From Fimbriimonas sp. (GTDB lineage: Bacteria; Armatimonadota; Fimbriimonadia; Fimbriimonadales; Fimbriimonadaceae): a stretch of DNA of 64,000 nucleotides. Shown piece by piece: positions 44,713-54,645 of this stretch. Made by a program: the position numbers and the translations under genes. The notes beneath the pieces are model-generated. The model made no database searches, was not told where the DNA came from, and was given only the letters and a program-made list of their open reading frames with translations. Each line of letters begins with the position of its first letter. Position 1 is the stretch's first letter. The DNA is taken from the NCBI GenBank assembly GCA_029866005.1, contig JARXAE010000023.1, forward strand, positions 1 to 64,000. The letters run 5' to 3'.

Positions 44713-45396
44713 ATGATCCTCGTAGCCGCCCTTCTCCTCCTCCAAACCCAAAAGCCCGAATACGTCAAGATGGACGACCACGATCCCAACGGGATCGGCT
44801 ACAGCTACATGGGCCGCGAGATGGCGAACTATATGAGCCACGAAGCCGCGTCCTGGCTGGATCGCCCCGAGCGCTACAAAGAAGAAGCCCCCCAGCTCCT
44901 CCTCGAAGCCTTGAACCTCAAAAACGGAATGGTTATCGCCGACATCGGAGCCGGAAGCGGCTACCTGACCTTCCCTATGGCCGCCAAAGTCGCCCCGAAA
45001 GGCAGAGTCATCGCCGAAGAGATCCAACCCGAAATGCTGACGATCATTGAAGACAAGGCAAAGCGAAACAAGATCACCAACGTCGATCGGCTCCTCGGCA
45101 CCACCGACGACCCCAAACTCCCCAAAGAAGGTGTCGACCTCGCGATCATGGTCGACGTCTACCACGAGTTCGACAAACCCTACGAGATGATGTCAAACAT
45201 GCTTAAGGGCATCAAGAAAGGTGGGCAAGTCGTCTTCGTCGAATACCGTAAAGAAGACCCCCGGGTCCCAATCAAAGAGCTCCACAAAATGAGCGAAGCC
45301 CAGGTGAAGAAGGAAATGTCAATCTTCCCCGTCCGCTGGACCCGTACCAGCAACATCCTACCGAGGCAGCACATCATCTTCTTCGAAAAACTTTAA
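44713..45396 (+). CDS. Exported class I SAM-dependent methyltransferase
   Basis: Product of 227 aa with a short signal-like N-terminus (MILVAALLLLQTQ). The SAM-binding motif I is MVIADIGAGSGYLTFPMA, followed by acidic motif II (GRVIAEEIQPEML) and motif post-II (LAIMVDVYHEF). The region before motif I (ASWLDRPERYKEEAPQLLLEAL) is typical of UbiE/MerR-like small methyltransferases in Planctomycetes-type genomes, where such exported versions are common. Substrate unknown. Confidence 0.8.
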   Translation: MILVAALLLLQTQKPEYVKMDDHDPNGIGYSYMGREMANYMSHEAASWLDRPERYKEEAPQLLLEALNLKNGMVIADIGAGSGYLTFPMAAKVAPKGRVIAEEIQPEMLTIIEDKAKRNKITNVDRLLGTTDDPKLPKEGVDLAIMVDVYHEFDKPYEMMSNMLKGIKKGGQVVFVEYRKEDPRVPIKELHKMSEAQVKKEMSIFPVRWTRTSNILPRQHIIFFEKL

Positions 45397-45573
45397 TCCA
45401 ATTCGAAGCTCCTCCCCTTTCGCTAAGCTTAAGTTGGAGAGGTGCGGGTGGGGGGTTTGACTGGCCTGAATCGCTAAACGCGAGGGATCGTGCGAACACG
45501 TCGCATTTAGAGCGGGAACAAGTTTACGCACTCTTAACGAACAAAATTCCTGCACCTTTTCGTCCCTATAAAC

Positions 45574-45711
45574 ATGCGACTAACCATCCTACTCGCCATC
45601 CTCGCCACCCTCCTCGTCGGATGCGGCTCGACCCCAACCCCTGACGCCAGCCCAGCCGCCCGCTCCGGGAAAGAAGACGCCATGATGAAGCAAGCCGGCG
45701 GAGACGAGTAG
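45574..45711 (+). CDS. Mini-lipoprotein, 45 aa
   Basis: A short gene of 45 codons starting MRLTILLAILATLLVGCGSTPTP. The LVGC lipobox at residues 14-17 predicts acylation at Cys17, leaving a 29-residue hydrophilic tail with GKEDAMMKQAGGDE at the end. The region upstream (CCTATAAAC) could hold a minus-10. Similar mini-lipoproteins occur downstream of both prepilin genes at 54.4 and 56.3 kb, which supports its reality. Function unknown. Confidence 0.6.
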   Translation: MRLTILLAILATLLVGCGSTPTPDASPAARSGKEDAMMKQAGGDE

Positions 45712-45727
45712 TCTTAGCTATTCGCCA

Positions 45728-45781
45728 TTCGTTTGTCCTTGTCTAGAACCTCTTTACGCGACAAACGAACAACGACAAACG
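45728..45781. promoter_or_regulatory. Inverted and direct repeats upstream of the globin gene
   Basis: TTCGTTTGTC at 45728-45737 and GACAAACGAA at 45760-45769 form a perfect 10-bp inverted repeat with a 22-nt spacer. A further AACGACAAACG lies at 45771-45781, just before the globin start. The same 11-mer occurs at 43166-43176 near the start of the OYE gene. The arrangement resembles a regulator binding site, but dispersed low-complexity sequence is possible. Confidence 0.4.
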
Positions 45782-45794
45782 TAAAACCAACCAG

Positions 45795-46220
45795 ATGCGC
45801 GTCGAACTCGCCTCCGAACTTGTGCTGAAAAAGCGCGCCGAACTCCAGCGATCCAGCCGTGAAATCGGCGTCAGCGAGGAGTACATCAGCCTCCTCGTCG
45901 ACACATTCTACGACCGCATCCAAAACCACGAAGTCCTCGGCCCCATCTTCGGATCCAAAATCAAAGACTGGCCACCCCATCTAGCCAAGATGAAACTTTT
46001 CTGGGAAGGCGTCGCCCTCCGCAGCGCGGGTTACCAAGGCAAGCTCATGGAAGTCCACGCCGGAGTCGAACAAGCCCGCTCCTGGATGGTCCCCCAATGG
46101 CTCGACCTCTTCGAGCAAACCCTAAAAGACACCGCCCCCAACGAGGTCGTCGTCGAGCACTTCATGCTGCTTGCCCGCAACATGGGCGCCCGCCTCGCCA
46201 GCACAATGCCCGACGCTTAA
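45795..46220 (+). CDS. Group III truncated hemoglobin
   Basis: Product of 141 aa. Group III (TrHb3) features are visible: PHLAKMKLFWEGVALRSAGYQG at residues 61-82, and the proximal heme His88 in LMEVHAGVEQ, with WLDLFEQTL after it. Such globins are single-domain heme proteins linked to O2 or NO handling. The first 20 residues (MRVELASELVLKKRAELQRS) are outside the core fold. Repeats upstream may regulate it. Confidence 0.9.
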   Translation: MRVELASELVLKKRAELQRSSREIGVSEEYISLLVDTFYDRIQNHEVLGPIFGSKIKDWPPHLAKMKLFWEGVALRSAGYQGKLMEVHAGVEQARSWMVPQWLDLFEQTLKDTAPNEVVVEHFMLLARNMGARLASTMPDA

Positions 46221-46264
46221 AACGGTATTCTTTAGCTTGAACCACAAAGACGTGGCGAACCTAA

Positions 46265-47590
<1,326 letters not shown>

Positions 47591-47681
47591 CGACACGCCC
47601 GAACCCTAGCAATGTTGAGAAATGTTAAGATTGAAAATATTTCTTCGCATTTTTGACGAAAATCAGCGAAATATATCAGGT

Positions 47682-47705
47682 CTGTAGGATAACTTGCCCC
47701 TACAG
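47682..47705 (+). promoter_or_regulatory. Inverted repeat in the leader of the AraC-family gene
   Basis: CTGTAGG at 47682-47688 and CCTACAG at 47699-47705 form a perfect 7-bp inverted repeat with a 10-nt spacer, 27 nt before the start codon. Just downstream is a strong Shine-Dalgarno GGAGG (47726-47730 region) before GTG 47733, supporting that start. The repeat may be an autoregulatory site or an mRNA hairpin. Confidence 0.4.
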
Positions 47706-47732
47706 TTTCTCATGCTGTAACCCGGAGGATTC

Positions 47733-48635
47733 GTGTCGGCTAAAGAAATCGTCGAACAACTCGGAGGCCGAACAAAGCTTGCCGATGACTCAATAGAACT
47801 CCAAGAGTTTCAGCCCTCCGACACGGCTGCTGTCTCCGCTGTACTGAGTGTTCGTCAGAACACTCGACCAAAACCTTTCACTTTCGAAGTACCGCCCCAA
47901 ACCGTGTTAGTTGCCTACCGCATAAGGGGAAGCAGCATTTTGACATCGAGAAAACGGGGAGCTTCTTGCTTGATTCAGCCGGGCGACGTCTATGCGTTAC
48001 CGAGTGGAATCTACGACGTCGTTTTCAGCAAACGACGTTCTGAAACCCTGTTTTTCAACGCAGACCGAGGTGCGGTACTTGGCCTTAATCTGTTTCTGGG
48101 AGATACCCAAACCGAAATCCCTATCCGCGCCATCGACATCCAAGCCGACCCGATCGGAGCGAAGATTATCACGATTTCCGACACCACCGCAAAGCACTCT
48201 ATCTTCAAATTTAGCTCCCTTATGTTAGATCTTCTCGATAAGCTCACTGAACCAGCAGATTTGAGTCTGACTCGATACGGTGTCAGGAATCTTGACAAGA
48301 TTTTCACCAAGCTCTGTCGGCAAGTCTGTGAAACGCCTAGCTTTGATTGGACCACCGAAGCCGCCGCAAATCATTGCGGATATTCCGTCTATCACTTTTC
48401 AAGAACATTTCGAGCCAAGAGCGGAATCGGCTTCCACGAATTCGTTACCAAAGTCAGAGCGATCCAAGCCGTCGATCAAATCTGTCTTGCCGGAGCCGTT
48501 TCTCCCAAAATACTTGAACTCGCTGGGCTATCGTGTGAGCAGACCGCAAGCAAAGCGATTCAAAGAGAACTCGGACTCAACCTCAACGATATCCGTCGAT
48601 TCCTTCCTCCTCAAATTGATGCGATAGCTGTCTGA
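47733..48635 (+). CDS. AraC/XylS-family transcriptional regulator
   Basis: Product of 300 aa with GTG start preceded by CCGGAGGATTC. The C-terminal DNA-binding region at residues 205-290 has the first helix-turn-helix EAAANHCGYSVYHFSRTFRAKSG with following GIGFHEFVTKVRAIQAV. The second helix-turn-helix is degenerate (ILELAGLSCEQTASKAIQRELG). The N-terminal half looks like a cupin-type sensor (VAYRIRGSSILTSRKRGASCLIQPGDVYALPSG). The ligand and targets are unknown; it lies between argG and trpDCF. Confidence 0.85.
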   Translation: MSAKEIVEQLGGRTKLADDSIELQEFQPSDTAAVSAVLSVRQNTRPKPFTFEVPPQTVLVAYRIRGSSILTSRKRGASCLIQPGDVYALPSGIYDVVFSKRRSETLFFNADRGAVLGLNLFLGDTQTEIPIRAIDIQADPIGAKIITISDTTAKHSIFKFSSLMLDLLDKLTEPADLSLTRYGVRNLDKIFTKLCRQVCETPSFDWTTEAAANHCGYSVYHFSRTFRAKSGIGFHEFVTKVRAIQAVDQICLAGAVSPKILELAGLSCEQTASKAIQRELGLNLNDIRRFLPPQIDAIAV

Positions 48636-48709
48636 GTGAGTTTGGGGCTCCCGACAACGTTGGTTCCTGGGCAGCAGGTTCTTGTACCAAGTCTCTGTCA
48701 AGAGAAGGA

Positions 48710-49306
48710 CTACGCCTCGCGGACCGCCTCAATAAACGCCCTAACCTTCCCCAGGTCCTTTCGTCCCACCACGTCCTCGACTCCCGAGGAAACGTCCACC
48801 ATAAACGGCCGAACCCGCCGAACCGCGTCCGCCACATTATCCGGCGTCAGCCCACCCGCCAAAATCACCGGTCGATCTGCCAGCGCAACAAACTCTGCCG
48901 CAAACCCCCAATCTAAGGCGATCCCGGTCCCCCCGTAAACTCCATCCTTGTAGGCATCCAACAACAACGCCGAAGCATTGACCGTCTGCTGAACAAAATC
49001 CGCTGGTTTCTGCCCCGCTCGAACCCGCAACGTGTGGATTCGCTTGGTCGATGGCTCCGGATACTCCTCCCACTCCGCCCCCTGGACTAAATCGAACAGT
49101 CCCCGAAACGCAGCGCCAGTCACCCGACCAAACACCGCCACCTTAATCGGCACCGGTGGCAACTTCTGAAGCCAAGCCGTATCCGTCTCCGAAATGCACC
49201 GAGGCGACGATGGCTCATGCACGAAGCCAACCGCATCCGCTCCAAACTCGATCGCCATCCGAGCGTCCCTCTCGTTCGTGAGCCCGCAGATCTTGACCCG
49301 CGTCAC
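48710..49306 (-). CDS. trpF: Phosphoribosylanthranilate isomerase
   Basis: Product of 198 aa, third enzyme-encoding gene of the local trp unit. Conserved start VKICGLTNERDARMAIEFGADAVGFV, with catalytic Cys in KICG and Asp in the ALLLDAYKDGVYGGTG region. Ends with FMVDVSSGVEDVVGRKD. Start ATG 49306 overlaps trpC by 4 nt. Confidence 0.96.
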   Translation of the reverse strand: MTRVKICGLTNERDARMAIEFGADAVGFVHEPSSPRCISETDTAWLQKLPPVPIKVAVFGRVTGAAFRGLFDLVQGAEWEEYPEPSTKRIHTLRVRAGQKPADFVQQTVNASALLLDAYKDGVYGGTGIALDWGFAAEFVALADRPVILAGGLTPDNVADAVRRVRPFMVDVSSGVEDVVGRKDLGKVRAFIEAVREA

Positions 49307-50079
49307 CGACCCATAACCTCTCGAACCTTGCCCTCAATATCTGGCGACGCGCAAAACGCCGTTCCAATCAAAACCGCATCCGCTCCCATCTCATGCACCG
49401 CCCGAACGTCATCCGCACTCTCCAGAGCCGACTCCGAAACCCGCAGAACTCCCTCCGGAATCAACTGAATGAGCCGCGAAGTTGTCGAAAGGTCCGTCTT
49501 GAAAGTCCGAAGATCGCGATTGTTAATCCCAATCATATCCGCTCCCAGCGCCACCGCAAACTCCGTCTCCGCCTCATCATGCACCTCTACCAGCACATCC
49601 AGCAGCCGATGCTTCGCCTCGTGATAAAGGTCGGTCAACCGCCCCTGCTCGAGTCCGGCGACAATCAGCAAAACACAATCCGCCCCCCAAGCCCGCGCTT
49701 CATCTAACTGATAAGTGTCAAACACAAAATCCTTGCGCAACAAAGGCAACGAAACCGCCGCCCGAACCTCGCGCAGATAAGTTGGTGACCCCTGGAAGTA
49801 CTGAACGTCGGTCAGCACCGATAAGCAGGTCGCTCCCGCCCGCTCATAGCTCCGAGCAATCGCCACCGGATCAAAATCCGCCCGGATCTCACCCATCGAA
49901 GGCGAACCCTTTTTCACCTCGGCAATTAACCCCGGTTTCGCAGCCGCGACCAAAGCCGCCCGAAAACCCCTCGGCTCAAACGCAGCAGCCCGAGCCCGAA
50001 GCTCCTCAACCGAAATCACCTGACGCGCCAGCGCAACCTCGTCGCGCTTGGTCGCAAAGATCTTCTCCAGAATCGTCAA
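49303..50079 (-). CDS. trpC: Indole-3-glycerol-phosphate synthase
   Basis: Product of 258 aa. Catalytic Lys and Glu motifs are visible: LIAEVKKGSPSMGEIRADFDP, CLSVLTDVQYFQGSPTYL, LPLLRKDFVFDTYQLDEARAWGAD, EVHDEAETEFAVALGADMIGINNRDL. It closes the indole ring in tryptophan synthesis. Overlaps trpD and trpF by 4 nt each. Confidence 0.97.
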   Translation of the reverse strand: MTILEKIFATKRDEVALARQVISVEELRARAAAFEPRGFRAALVAAAKPGLIAEVKKGSPSMGEIRADFDPVAIARSYERAGATCLSVLTDVQYFQGSPTYLREVRAAVSLPLLRKDFVFDTYQLDEARAWGADCVLLIVAGLEQGRLTDLYHEAKHRLLDVLVEVHDEAETEFAVALGADMIGINNRDLRTFKTDLSTTSRLIQLIPEGVLRVSESALESADDVRAVHEMGADAVLIGTAFCASPDIEGKVREVMGR

Positions 50080-51080
50080 GCGTCCGCCTTCAGCCGTTCA
50101 AGCTTGCTCGCCGAAGCCCCGCTTCGCACGGTTTCCAAAGCCAACTCATACGCACCTTTCCAATCGTCAGCCAGCCCCGCAAGTCGCACTGCTACCGCCG
50201 CGCTCGGCAAAACCGCAAGGCACTTCGGCGACGAAACTTGTGTCACCGCTTCCTCAAGAAGCTGACCATTATCCAAAGGAGTCTCCCCCGAAAGCAATGC
50301 CGAAAGATCAACCGGCTTTGCTCCAAACGTCGCCGGAGTCCACTCTTCTCGTGTCACTTCCCCGTTCTCAACCACCCGAACCTGGGTCACCGAAATCGGC
50401 GAAATCTCGTCCATCCCCGGCTCGCCATGCACAACAATCGCAAACTCGGTATCGAGCCGAACCAAAGCCTCTGCCACCATCGATAGCAACCCTGGCTCCC
50501 AAACCCCAACGATTTGACGACGTGCCCCAGCCGGATTCAACAAAGGTCCGAGAACGTTAAAAACCGTCCGGAATGGAAGCTCCTTCCGAATCGGCCCCAT
50601 CTTCGCCCCTGAAGGGTGGAACTTAGGTGCAAACAAAAACGCAAACCCGAGTTCATTCAGCCGGCGAGAAGCGTCTTCCGGAGTCTCGCAAAGTGGAACC
50701 CCAATCGCCTCCAAAACATCCGCCGAGCCACACCGACCCGTAATCGCGCGGTTGCCATGCTTGGCAACCGTCGCACCCGCTCCAGCCGCAATAATCGCCG
50801 CCGCCGTCGATACATTAAAGGAAGAAACGCCACCACCCGTACCGCAGGTATCGATGTGATTCTTCACCGGCGAAACCACCGGAACGCAGTCTGAACGCAA
50901 CGTTCGCGCAAACCCCGCAATCTCGTCGTTGGTCACCCCCTTCATTTGAAGCGCAGTCAGAGCCGCCCCAATCTGAACCGGAGTCGCGTCTTTGATGAGA
51001 CTCTTCATCAAAGAGGATGCCTCGGCGAGCGAGAGATGCTCGCGGTTGGCGACTTTTCCAAGCAACGGTCCAAATTCCAT
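50076..51080 (-). CDS. trpD: Anthranilate phosphoribosyltransferase
   Basis: Product of 334 aa. The PRPP-binding motif is IDTCGTGGGVSSFNVSTAAAI and the anthranilate site is VAKHGNRAITGRCGSADVLEAIG. It starts the trpD-trpC-trpF operon on the minus strand. trpE, trpG, trpA and trpB are not in the window. Start ATG 51080 lies 116 nt from the divergent nuoA. Confidence 0.97.
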   Translation of the reverse strand: MEFGPLLGKVANREHLSLAEASSLMKSLIKDATPVQIGAALTALQMKGVTNDEIAGFARTLRSDCVPVVSPVKNHIDTCGTGGGVSSFNVSTAAAIIAAGAGATVAKHGNRAITGRCGSADVLEAIGVPLCETPEDASRRLNELGFAFLFAPKFHPSGAKMGPIRKELPFRTVFNVLGPLLNPAGARRQIVGVWEPGLLSMVAEALVRLDTEFAIVVHGEPGMDEISPISVTQVRVVENGEVTREEWTPATFGAKPVDLSALLSGETPLDNGQLLEEAVTQVSSPKCLAVLPSAAVAVRLAGLADDWKGAYELALETVRSGASASKLERLKADA

Positions 51081-51196
51081 TGCTTCGATTATCGCTCAAT
51101 TTCTGCTTGTCTGCGTACCGTCAGGGCACGCTTTAACAGATTTGGAACAACGAATTCACCCGCACCGAGCAAGCTGCAAAGGTATGCTTTCACCCG

Positions 51197-51601
51197 ATGG
51201 GATCGTACATCGGCATCCTCGCGCTCATGGGACTCGCAGCACTTCTCTGCGCAGTCTTTGCCACCATCAGCTGGCTACTGGGACCCAAGCGAAACACCTC
51301 CTACAAGAACGCACCTTACGAATGTGGCGTAGCTCCCGTCGGCGATGCCCGTGAGCGATTCCCAATCAAGTTCTATCTTGTCGCCATCATCTTCATCCTC
51401 TTCGATATCGAAGTTGTTTTCCTCTGGGCGTGGATGACGGTTTATAAGGGCGGTACCGCAGACTTCATCAAGTTCACCTTCTTCGAATTCCTCGCCTTTA
51501 TGTCGACTTGGGTTCTCGGCTACGCGTACATCCTTAAAGTGAAAGCTATTGAGTGGGACGAACCCGAAGCTCTCCCAACCGAAGTTCAGGAGGCCGCGTA
51601 A
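51197..51601 (+). CDS. nuoA: NADH-quinone oxidoreductase subunit A
   Basis: Product of 134 aa with three membrane helices and the conserved loop YKNAPYECGVAPVGDARERFPIKFYLVAI, including the redox-sensitive Cys and Asp/Glu of the quinone channel. The start ATG 51197 follows a weak GGTATGC leader. It heads the nuoA-nuoC-nuoD unit, with nuoC starting at its stop codon (TAATG). Confidence 0.96.
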   Translation: MGSYIGILALMGLAALLCAVFATISWLLGPKRNTSYKNAPYECGVAPVGDARERFPIKFYLVAIIFILFDIEVVFLWAWMTVYKGGTADFIKFTFFEFLAFMSTWVLGYAYILKVKAIEWDEPEALPTEVQEAA

Positions 51602-52179
51602 TGGTCGCAGAAACGACAACCCTACAAGAGTTGCTCGGCGAGCGACTCATCAAGACCGTCGAAAAGCACGCCGGAACTTACTTCTGCGTCGCTCCGGATG
51701 ATCTGCTCGAAACCTTAGAAGTTCTTCGCGACAAACACGACTACAAATTCTTCAGCGAGTGTGTCGGCGCAGACTACAGCACTTGGACCCACGAGCGAGA
51801 TCTCTCCGGTCGCTTCGAAGTCGTCTACAACCTCCTCTCCCTATCGACCGGCAACCGAGTTTTTGTCAAGACCAGCGTTAGCGACGGCGAATCGATCCCT
51901 TCGGCAATCCCCGTCTTCCAAGGCGCCGAGTATCCCGAGAAGGAAATCGGCGATATGTACGGAATCATCTTCACCGGTAACGAGTTGAAGCCAGGCGAAA
52001 GATTCATGCTCCCCGATGACTGGGTCGGCTTCCCCCTCCGCAAGGAATATCCACTGGGCGGCGAAGACGTGCTGTTTGACCTAGGGACCAAAGGCCCAGC
52101 CGTCGAAGACAAGTCGATTCCGCACGCTGGCGAAAGTTTTGAAGGCAAGACCGGAACCGAGGAGGTCAGCGGACGATGA
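51601..52179 (+). CDS. nuoC: NADH-quinone oxidoreductase subunit C
   Basis: Product of 192 aa from ATG 51601 (MVAETTTLQELLGERL); upstream reading is nuoA shadow. It forms the 30-kDa arm protein. Conserved part: VYNLLSLSTGNRVFVKTSV, GAEYPEKEIGDMYGIIFTGN and GFPLRKEYPLGGED. It is a separate gene from nuoD, which overlaps by 4 nt. Confidence 0.95.
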   Translation: MVAETTTLQELLGERLIKTVEKHAGTYFCVAPDDLLETLEVLRDKHDYKFFSECVGADYSTWTHERDLSGRFEVVYNLLSLSTGNRVFVKTSVSDGESIPSAIPVFQGAEYPEKEIGDMYGIIFTGNELKPGERFMLPDDWVGFPLRKEYPLGGEDVLFDLGTKGPAVEDKSIPHAGESFEGKTGTEEVSGR

Positions 52180-53393
52180 ACCACCAGACCTTCATGCCGT
52201 CCACCGAGACGATCTTCGAGCGCATCGGCGAAAACACGATGATCGTGAACATGGGGCCCCAGCACCCATCCACCCACGGTGTCCTCCGAGTCATTACCGA
52301 GCTTGACGGCGAAACCATCGTACAGTGTAAGTGCGTCATCGGCTACCTCCACACCGGAATGGAGAAGGAAGCCGAGTACCAACAATATCTGAAGTGCGTT
52401 CCCATGACGGACCGCATGGACTACCTCAACGCAAACGGCAACAACCTCGCCCACGCCCTGGCGGTTGAACAACTCCTTGGTTGTGAAATCCCCAAGCGAG
52501 CCCAGTACATCCGCGTCATCCTTGCCGAGCTCAGTCGGATCGCCTCCCACCTCGTCTGGCTCGGAACGCACGCCCTCGATATGGGCGCGATGACCCCATT
52601 TTTCTACACCTTCCAGCAGCGCGAGCTCATCCTCGATATCTTCGAAATGGTCAGCGGTGTTCGGATGATGCCCTCCTGGATCGTCCCCGGTGGACTGCGT
52701 GGCGATGTTCCCGCGGAGTTCGAACCTAGGCTCCGAGAGTTCCTCAAGAGCTTCGACAATGAAATGGATACGCTTGAGAGTCTCATCAACGAGAACCCGA
52801 TCTGGAAAGAGCGCACCTACGACGTCGGAATTCTCTCCGCCGCCGATGCTCTCTCGCTCGGCTGCTCAGGACCAATCTTGCGCGCGAGCGGTGTCAACTG
52901 GGATCTAAGAAAGGACAAGCCTTACTCTTCATACGAGGACTTCAATTTCTCGGTCCCCATCGGTCGCACCGGCGACGTTTACGATCGCTACCTCGTTCGC
53001 ATGGTCGAACTCCGCGAGAGCGCCAAGATCATCGAGCAGGCGATTGACGGTCTCCCTGAAGGCGACTTCTGCACTGCAGACCGCAAAATCTCTCCCCCGC
53101 CCAAGCCCGAGATCGACTTCTCAATGGAGTCGCTCATTCACCACTTCAAGCTCTACACCGAAGGCTTCCGTCCTCCGGTCGGCGAGGCATACGCCGCTGT
53201 CGAAGGCTCCAAGGGCGAACTAGGATTCTACATCGTCAGTGACGGAACCAATCGGCCTTACCGATGGCACGAAAGACCTAGCAGCTTCATGAATCTCAAA
53301 TCACTTGAGATTCTTGCAAAAGGACGCATGATCGCCGACCTCATCGCCATCATTGGCTCAATAGACATCGTTCTTGGCGAAATCGATCGCTAA
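52176..53393 (+). CDS. nuoD: NADH-quinone oxidoreductase subunit D
   Basis: Product of 405 aa, the 49-kDa quinone-site subunit. It begins near MIVNMGPQHPSTHGVLRVITELDGE and carries YLNANGNNLAHALAVEQLLG and FCTADRKISPPPK. The C-terminus [21 protein letters not shown] and onwards is repeated as a 134-nt non-coding copy at 55007-55140. ATG 52176 overlaps nuoC. No nuoE or nuoF follows. Confidence 0.97.
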   Translation: MNHQTFMPSTETIFERIGENTMIVNMGPQHPSTHGVLRVITELDGETIVQCKCVIGYLHTGMEKEAEYQQYLKCVPMTDRMDYLNANGNNLAHALAVEQLLGCEIPKRAQYIRVILAELSRIASHLVWLGTHALDMGAMTPFFYTFQQRELILDIFEMVSGVRMMPSWIVPGGLRGDVPAEFEPRLREFLKSFDNEMDTLESLINENPIWKERTYDVGILSAADALSLGCSGPILRASGVNWDLRKDKPYSSYEDFNFSVPIGRTGDVYDRYLVRMVELRESAKIIEQAIDGLPEGDFCTADRKISPPPKPEIDFSMESLIHHFKLYTEGFRPPVGEAYAAVEGSKGELGFYIVSDGTNRPYRWHERPSSFMNLKSLEILAKGRMIADLIAIIGSIDIVLGEIDR

Positions 53394-53447
53394 GCAAACA
53401 CGTGAAAGTTCCGGGTTTCGTTTTTCTTACACGAAATTTAAATTAAG

Positions 53448-53477
53448 TTGTCAGATCTCAGATTGATTCAGTATAAA
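53448..53477 (+). promoter_or_regulatory. Sigma70-type promoter of first prepilin gene
   Basis: TTGTCA at 53448-53453 and TATAAA at 53472-53477 are separated by 18 nt, a good housekeeping promoter match. Transcription would begin near 53484, giving a leader of about 77 nt. The second copy of the locus has TTGCGC/TAGAAT at the corresponding place (55196-55226). Confidence 0.6.
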
Positions 53478-53530
53478 ATGACAACGTCGGCTGGGAACAA
53501 GCAACCGCTTATTTCGGTCGTTCCATTTAA

Positions 53531-53546
53531 GCGGCAATGTTGCCAC
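53531..53546 (+). promoter_or_regulatory. Leader hairpin before first prepilin gene
   Basis: GCGGCA-ATGT-TGCCAC can fold as a short hairpin with one C-A mismatch, 14 nt upstream of the prepilin ATG; AGGAAA, the ribosome-binding sequence, lies just after it. The second prepilin gene has GTGGCA-ATGA-TGCCAC in the same position, fully paired. The shared stem suggests a retained role in mRNA stability or translation. Confidence 0.5.
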
Positions 53547-53560
53547 TTAGGAAATAAATC

Positions 53561-54409
53561 ATGAAAAGAGCATTTACACTCATCGAGCTTCTCGTGGTCA
53601 TCGCAATCATCGCGATCCTCGCAGCAATCCTGTTCCCAGTTTTCGCACAGGCTAAAGCCTCCGCAAAAGCGACCGCAACCTTGAGCAACGTCAAGCAGAC
53701 TTCCCTCTCGGTAATCATGTACGGGGCAGATTCCGACGACACGTTCCCAATCGCAACCCAATGGAACTCCGGTTCCGACCAACTCAGCTACGGTGCAGGA
53801 TTCGCATTCTCCACTTGGGCCTGGCGGGTCGTACCTTACACCAAGAACACTGATCTGTTCATGGATGCATTGGCTCCAACGAACGTACGACGAGCAGCCG
53901 CTCAGCAGAACTTCGATGCCTACCACGTGCAAATGGGCTACAACCACACCTATTTGAGCCCTGATTTCGGAGCTAGCCCTGGTTCGCAGTCCACGACATC
54001 GCAAACTTCGTTCGCAAACCCTGCCGAAACCGTTATGCTTGCAGCAAAGTATGCAAACACCGAGAACAAGTCAGGTTCAGACTGGGGCACCGGATTCCCA
54101 GGTGGAGTTCTCTCCTACGCGGTTGTTGAAGCACCAGATTGCTACTTCATTCCACAGTGGTGCCTTTCGGGATGGGGCGGTGGAGCTTCCAGTTTCCACG
54201 AAGGGATTCTTAAGCTGACTCCTGTACAAGGTGGACGAACCGGCGGCGTGAGCTTCCGACACGCGAACCAGACTACAGTTGCATGGGTTGACGGACACGC
54301 AAAGCGAACCACGGCCGGAGCTCTTGCTGCCGGAACCAACTGGAACGCAACTGCTCCTGAAGGCGTTCGAATCACCGACTTGACCCGATACGTTTGGGAC
54401 AATCAATGA
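53561..54409 (+). CDS. Prepilin-type secreted/surface protein (H-X9-DG-like), copy 1
   Basis: Product of 282 aa. The N-terminal signal MKRAFTLIELLVVIAIIAIL is a type III (prepilin) signal with Ala before the Phe and Glu at position +5, followed by LAAILFPVFAQAKASAKA. The mature part is a large globular domain with aromatic and Gly-rich loops and ends HANQTTVAWVDGHAKR, the HxxxxxxxxDGHA signature of the DUF1559/SBP_bac_10 prepilin group abundant in Planctomycetes and Armatimonadota. ATG is preceded by AGGAAATAAATC. Coupled to the downstream lipoprotein gene. Confidence 0.88.
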   Translation: MKRAFTLIELLVVIAIIAILAAILFPVFAQAKASAKATATLSNVKQTSLSVIMYGADSDDTFPIATQWNSGSDQLSYGAGFAFSTWAWRVVPYTKNTDLFMDALAPTNVRRAAAQQNFDAYHVQMGYNHTYLSPDFGASPGSQSTTSQTSFANPAETVMLAAKYANTENKSGSDWGTGFPGGVLSYAVVEAPDCYFIPQWCLSGWGGGASSFHEGILKLTPVQGGRTGGVSFRHANQTTVAWVDGHAKRTTAGALAAGTNWNATAPEGVRITDLTRYVWDNQ

Positions 54410-54603
54410 TCCGCGCAAGAATGCTCTTGGTCTCGGCAATTCTCATTGGAGCATTCGGATGCTCCGGAGATCAGCCGAAAGTTGATTCAAATACGGACTT
54501 GGAAAAGGCTGGCGCAGTAGCAGGAGACAAGGGAGCAACAGACAAGGCTCCTCCGAAAGGAATGTCAAGCGACTCACTGACCGTCCCTACCCAGGGCAAC
54601 TAA
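54406..54603 (+). CDS. Small lipoprotein downstream of prepilin copy 1, 65 aa
   Basis: Product of 65 aa from ATG 54406, overlapping the prepilin stop as ATGA. Signal peptide with lipobox GAFGC (residues 15-19) followed by an acidic/basic Gly-Lys-rich linker (LEKAGAVAGDKGATDKAP). It appears matched functionally to the prepilin because both copies of the locus carry a small lipoprotein in this place. Ends just before a terminator. Confidence 0.72.
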   Translation: MIRARMLLVSAILIGAFGCSGDQPKVDSNTDLEKAGAVAGDKGATDKAPPKGMSSDSLTVPTQGN

Positions 54604-54609
54604 ACTAAC

Positions 54610-54645
54610 AGGCTCCCGTTCCTCCTGGAATGGGAGCCTTTTTTT
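54610..54645 (+). terminator. Rho-independent terminator after small lipoprotein gene
   Basis: AGGCTCCCGTTCC / TGGAATGGGAGCCT form a stem with one mismatch around a short TCC-type loop (54610-54639), followed by seven T residues (54639-54645). It ends the prepilin-lipoprotein transcript of copy 1. Confidence 0.92.

Noticed and set aside
45728-45781. CRISPR-like repeats from the recurring GACAAACG words
   Set aside because: Only three short, irregularly spaced copies, with an inverted arrangement; no spacers of constant length and no cas genes.
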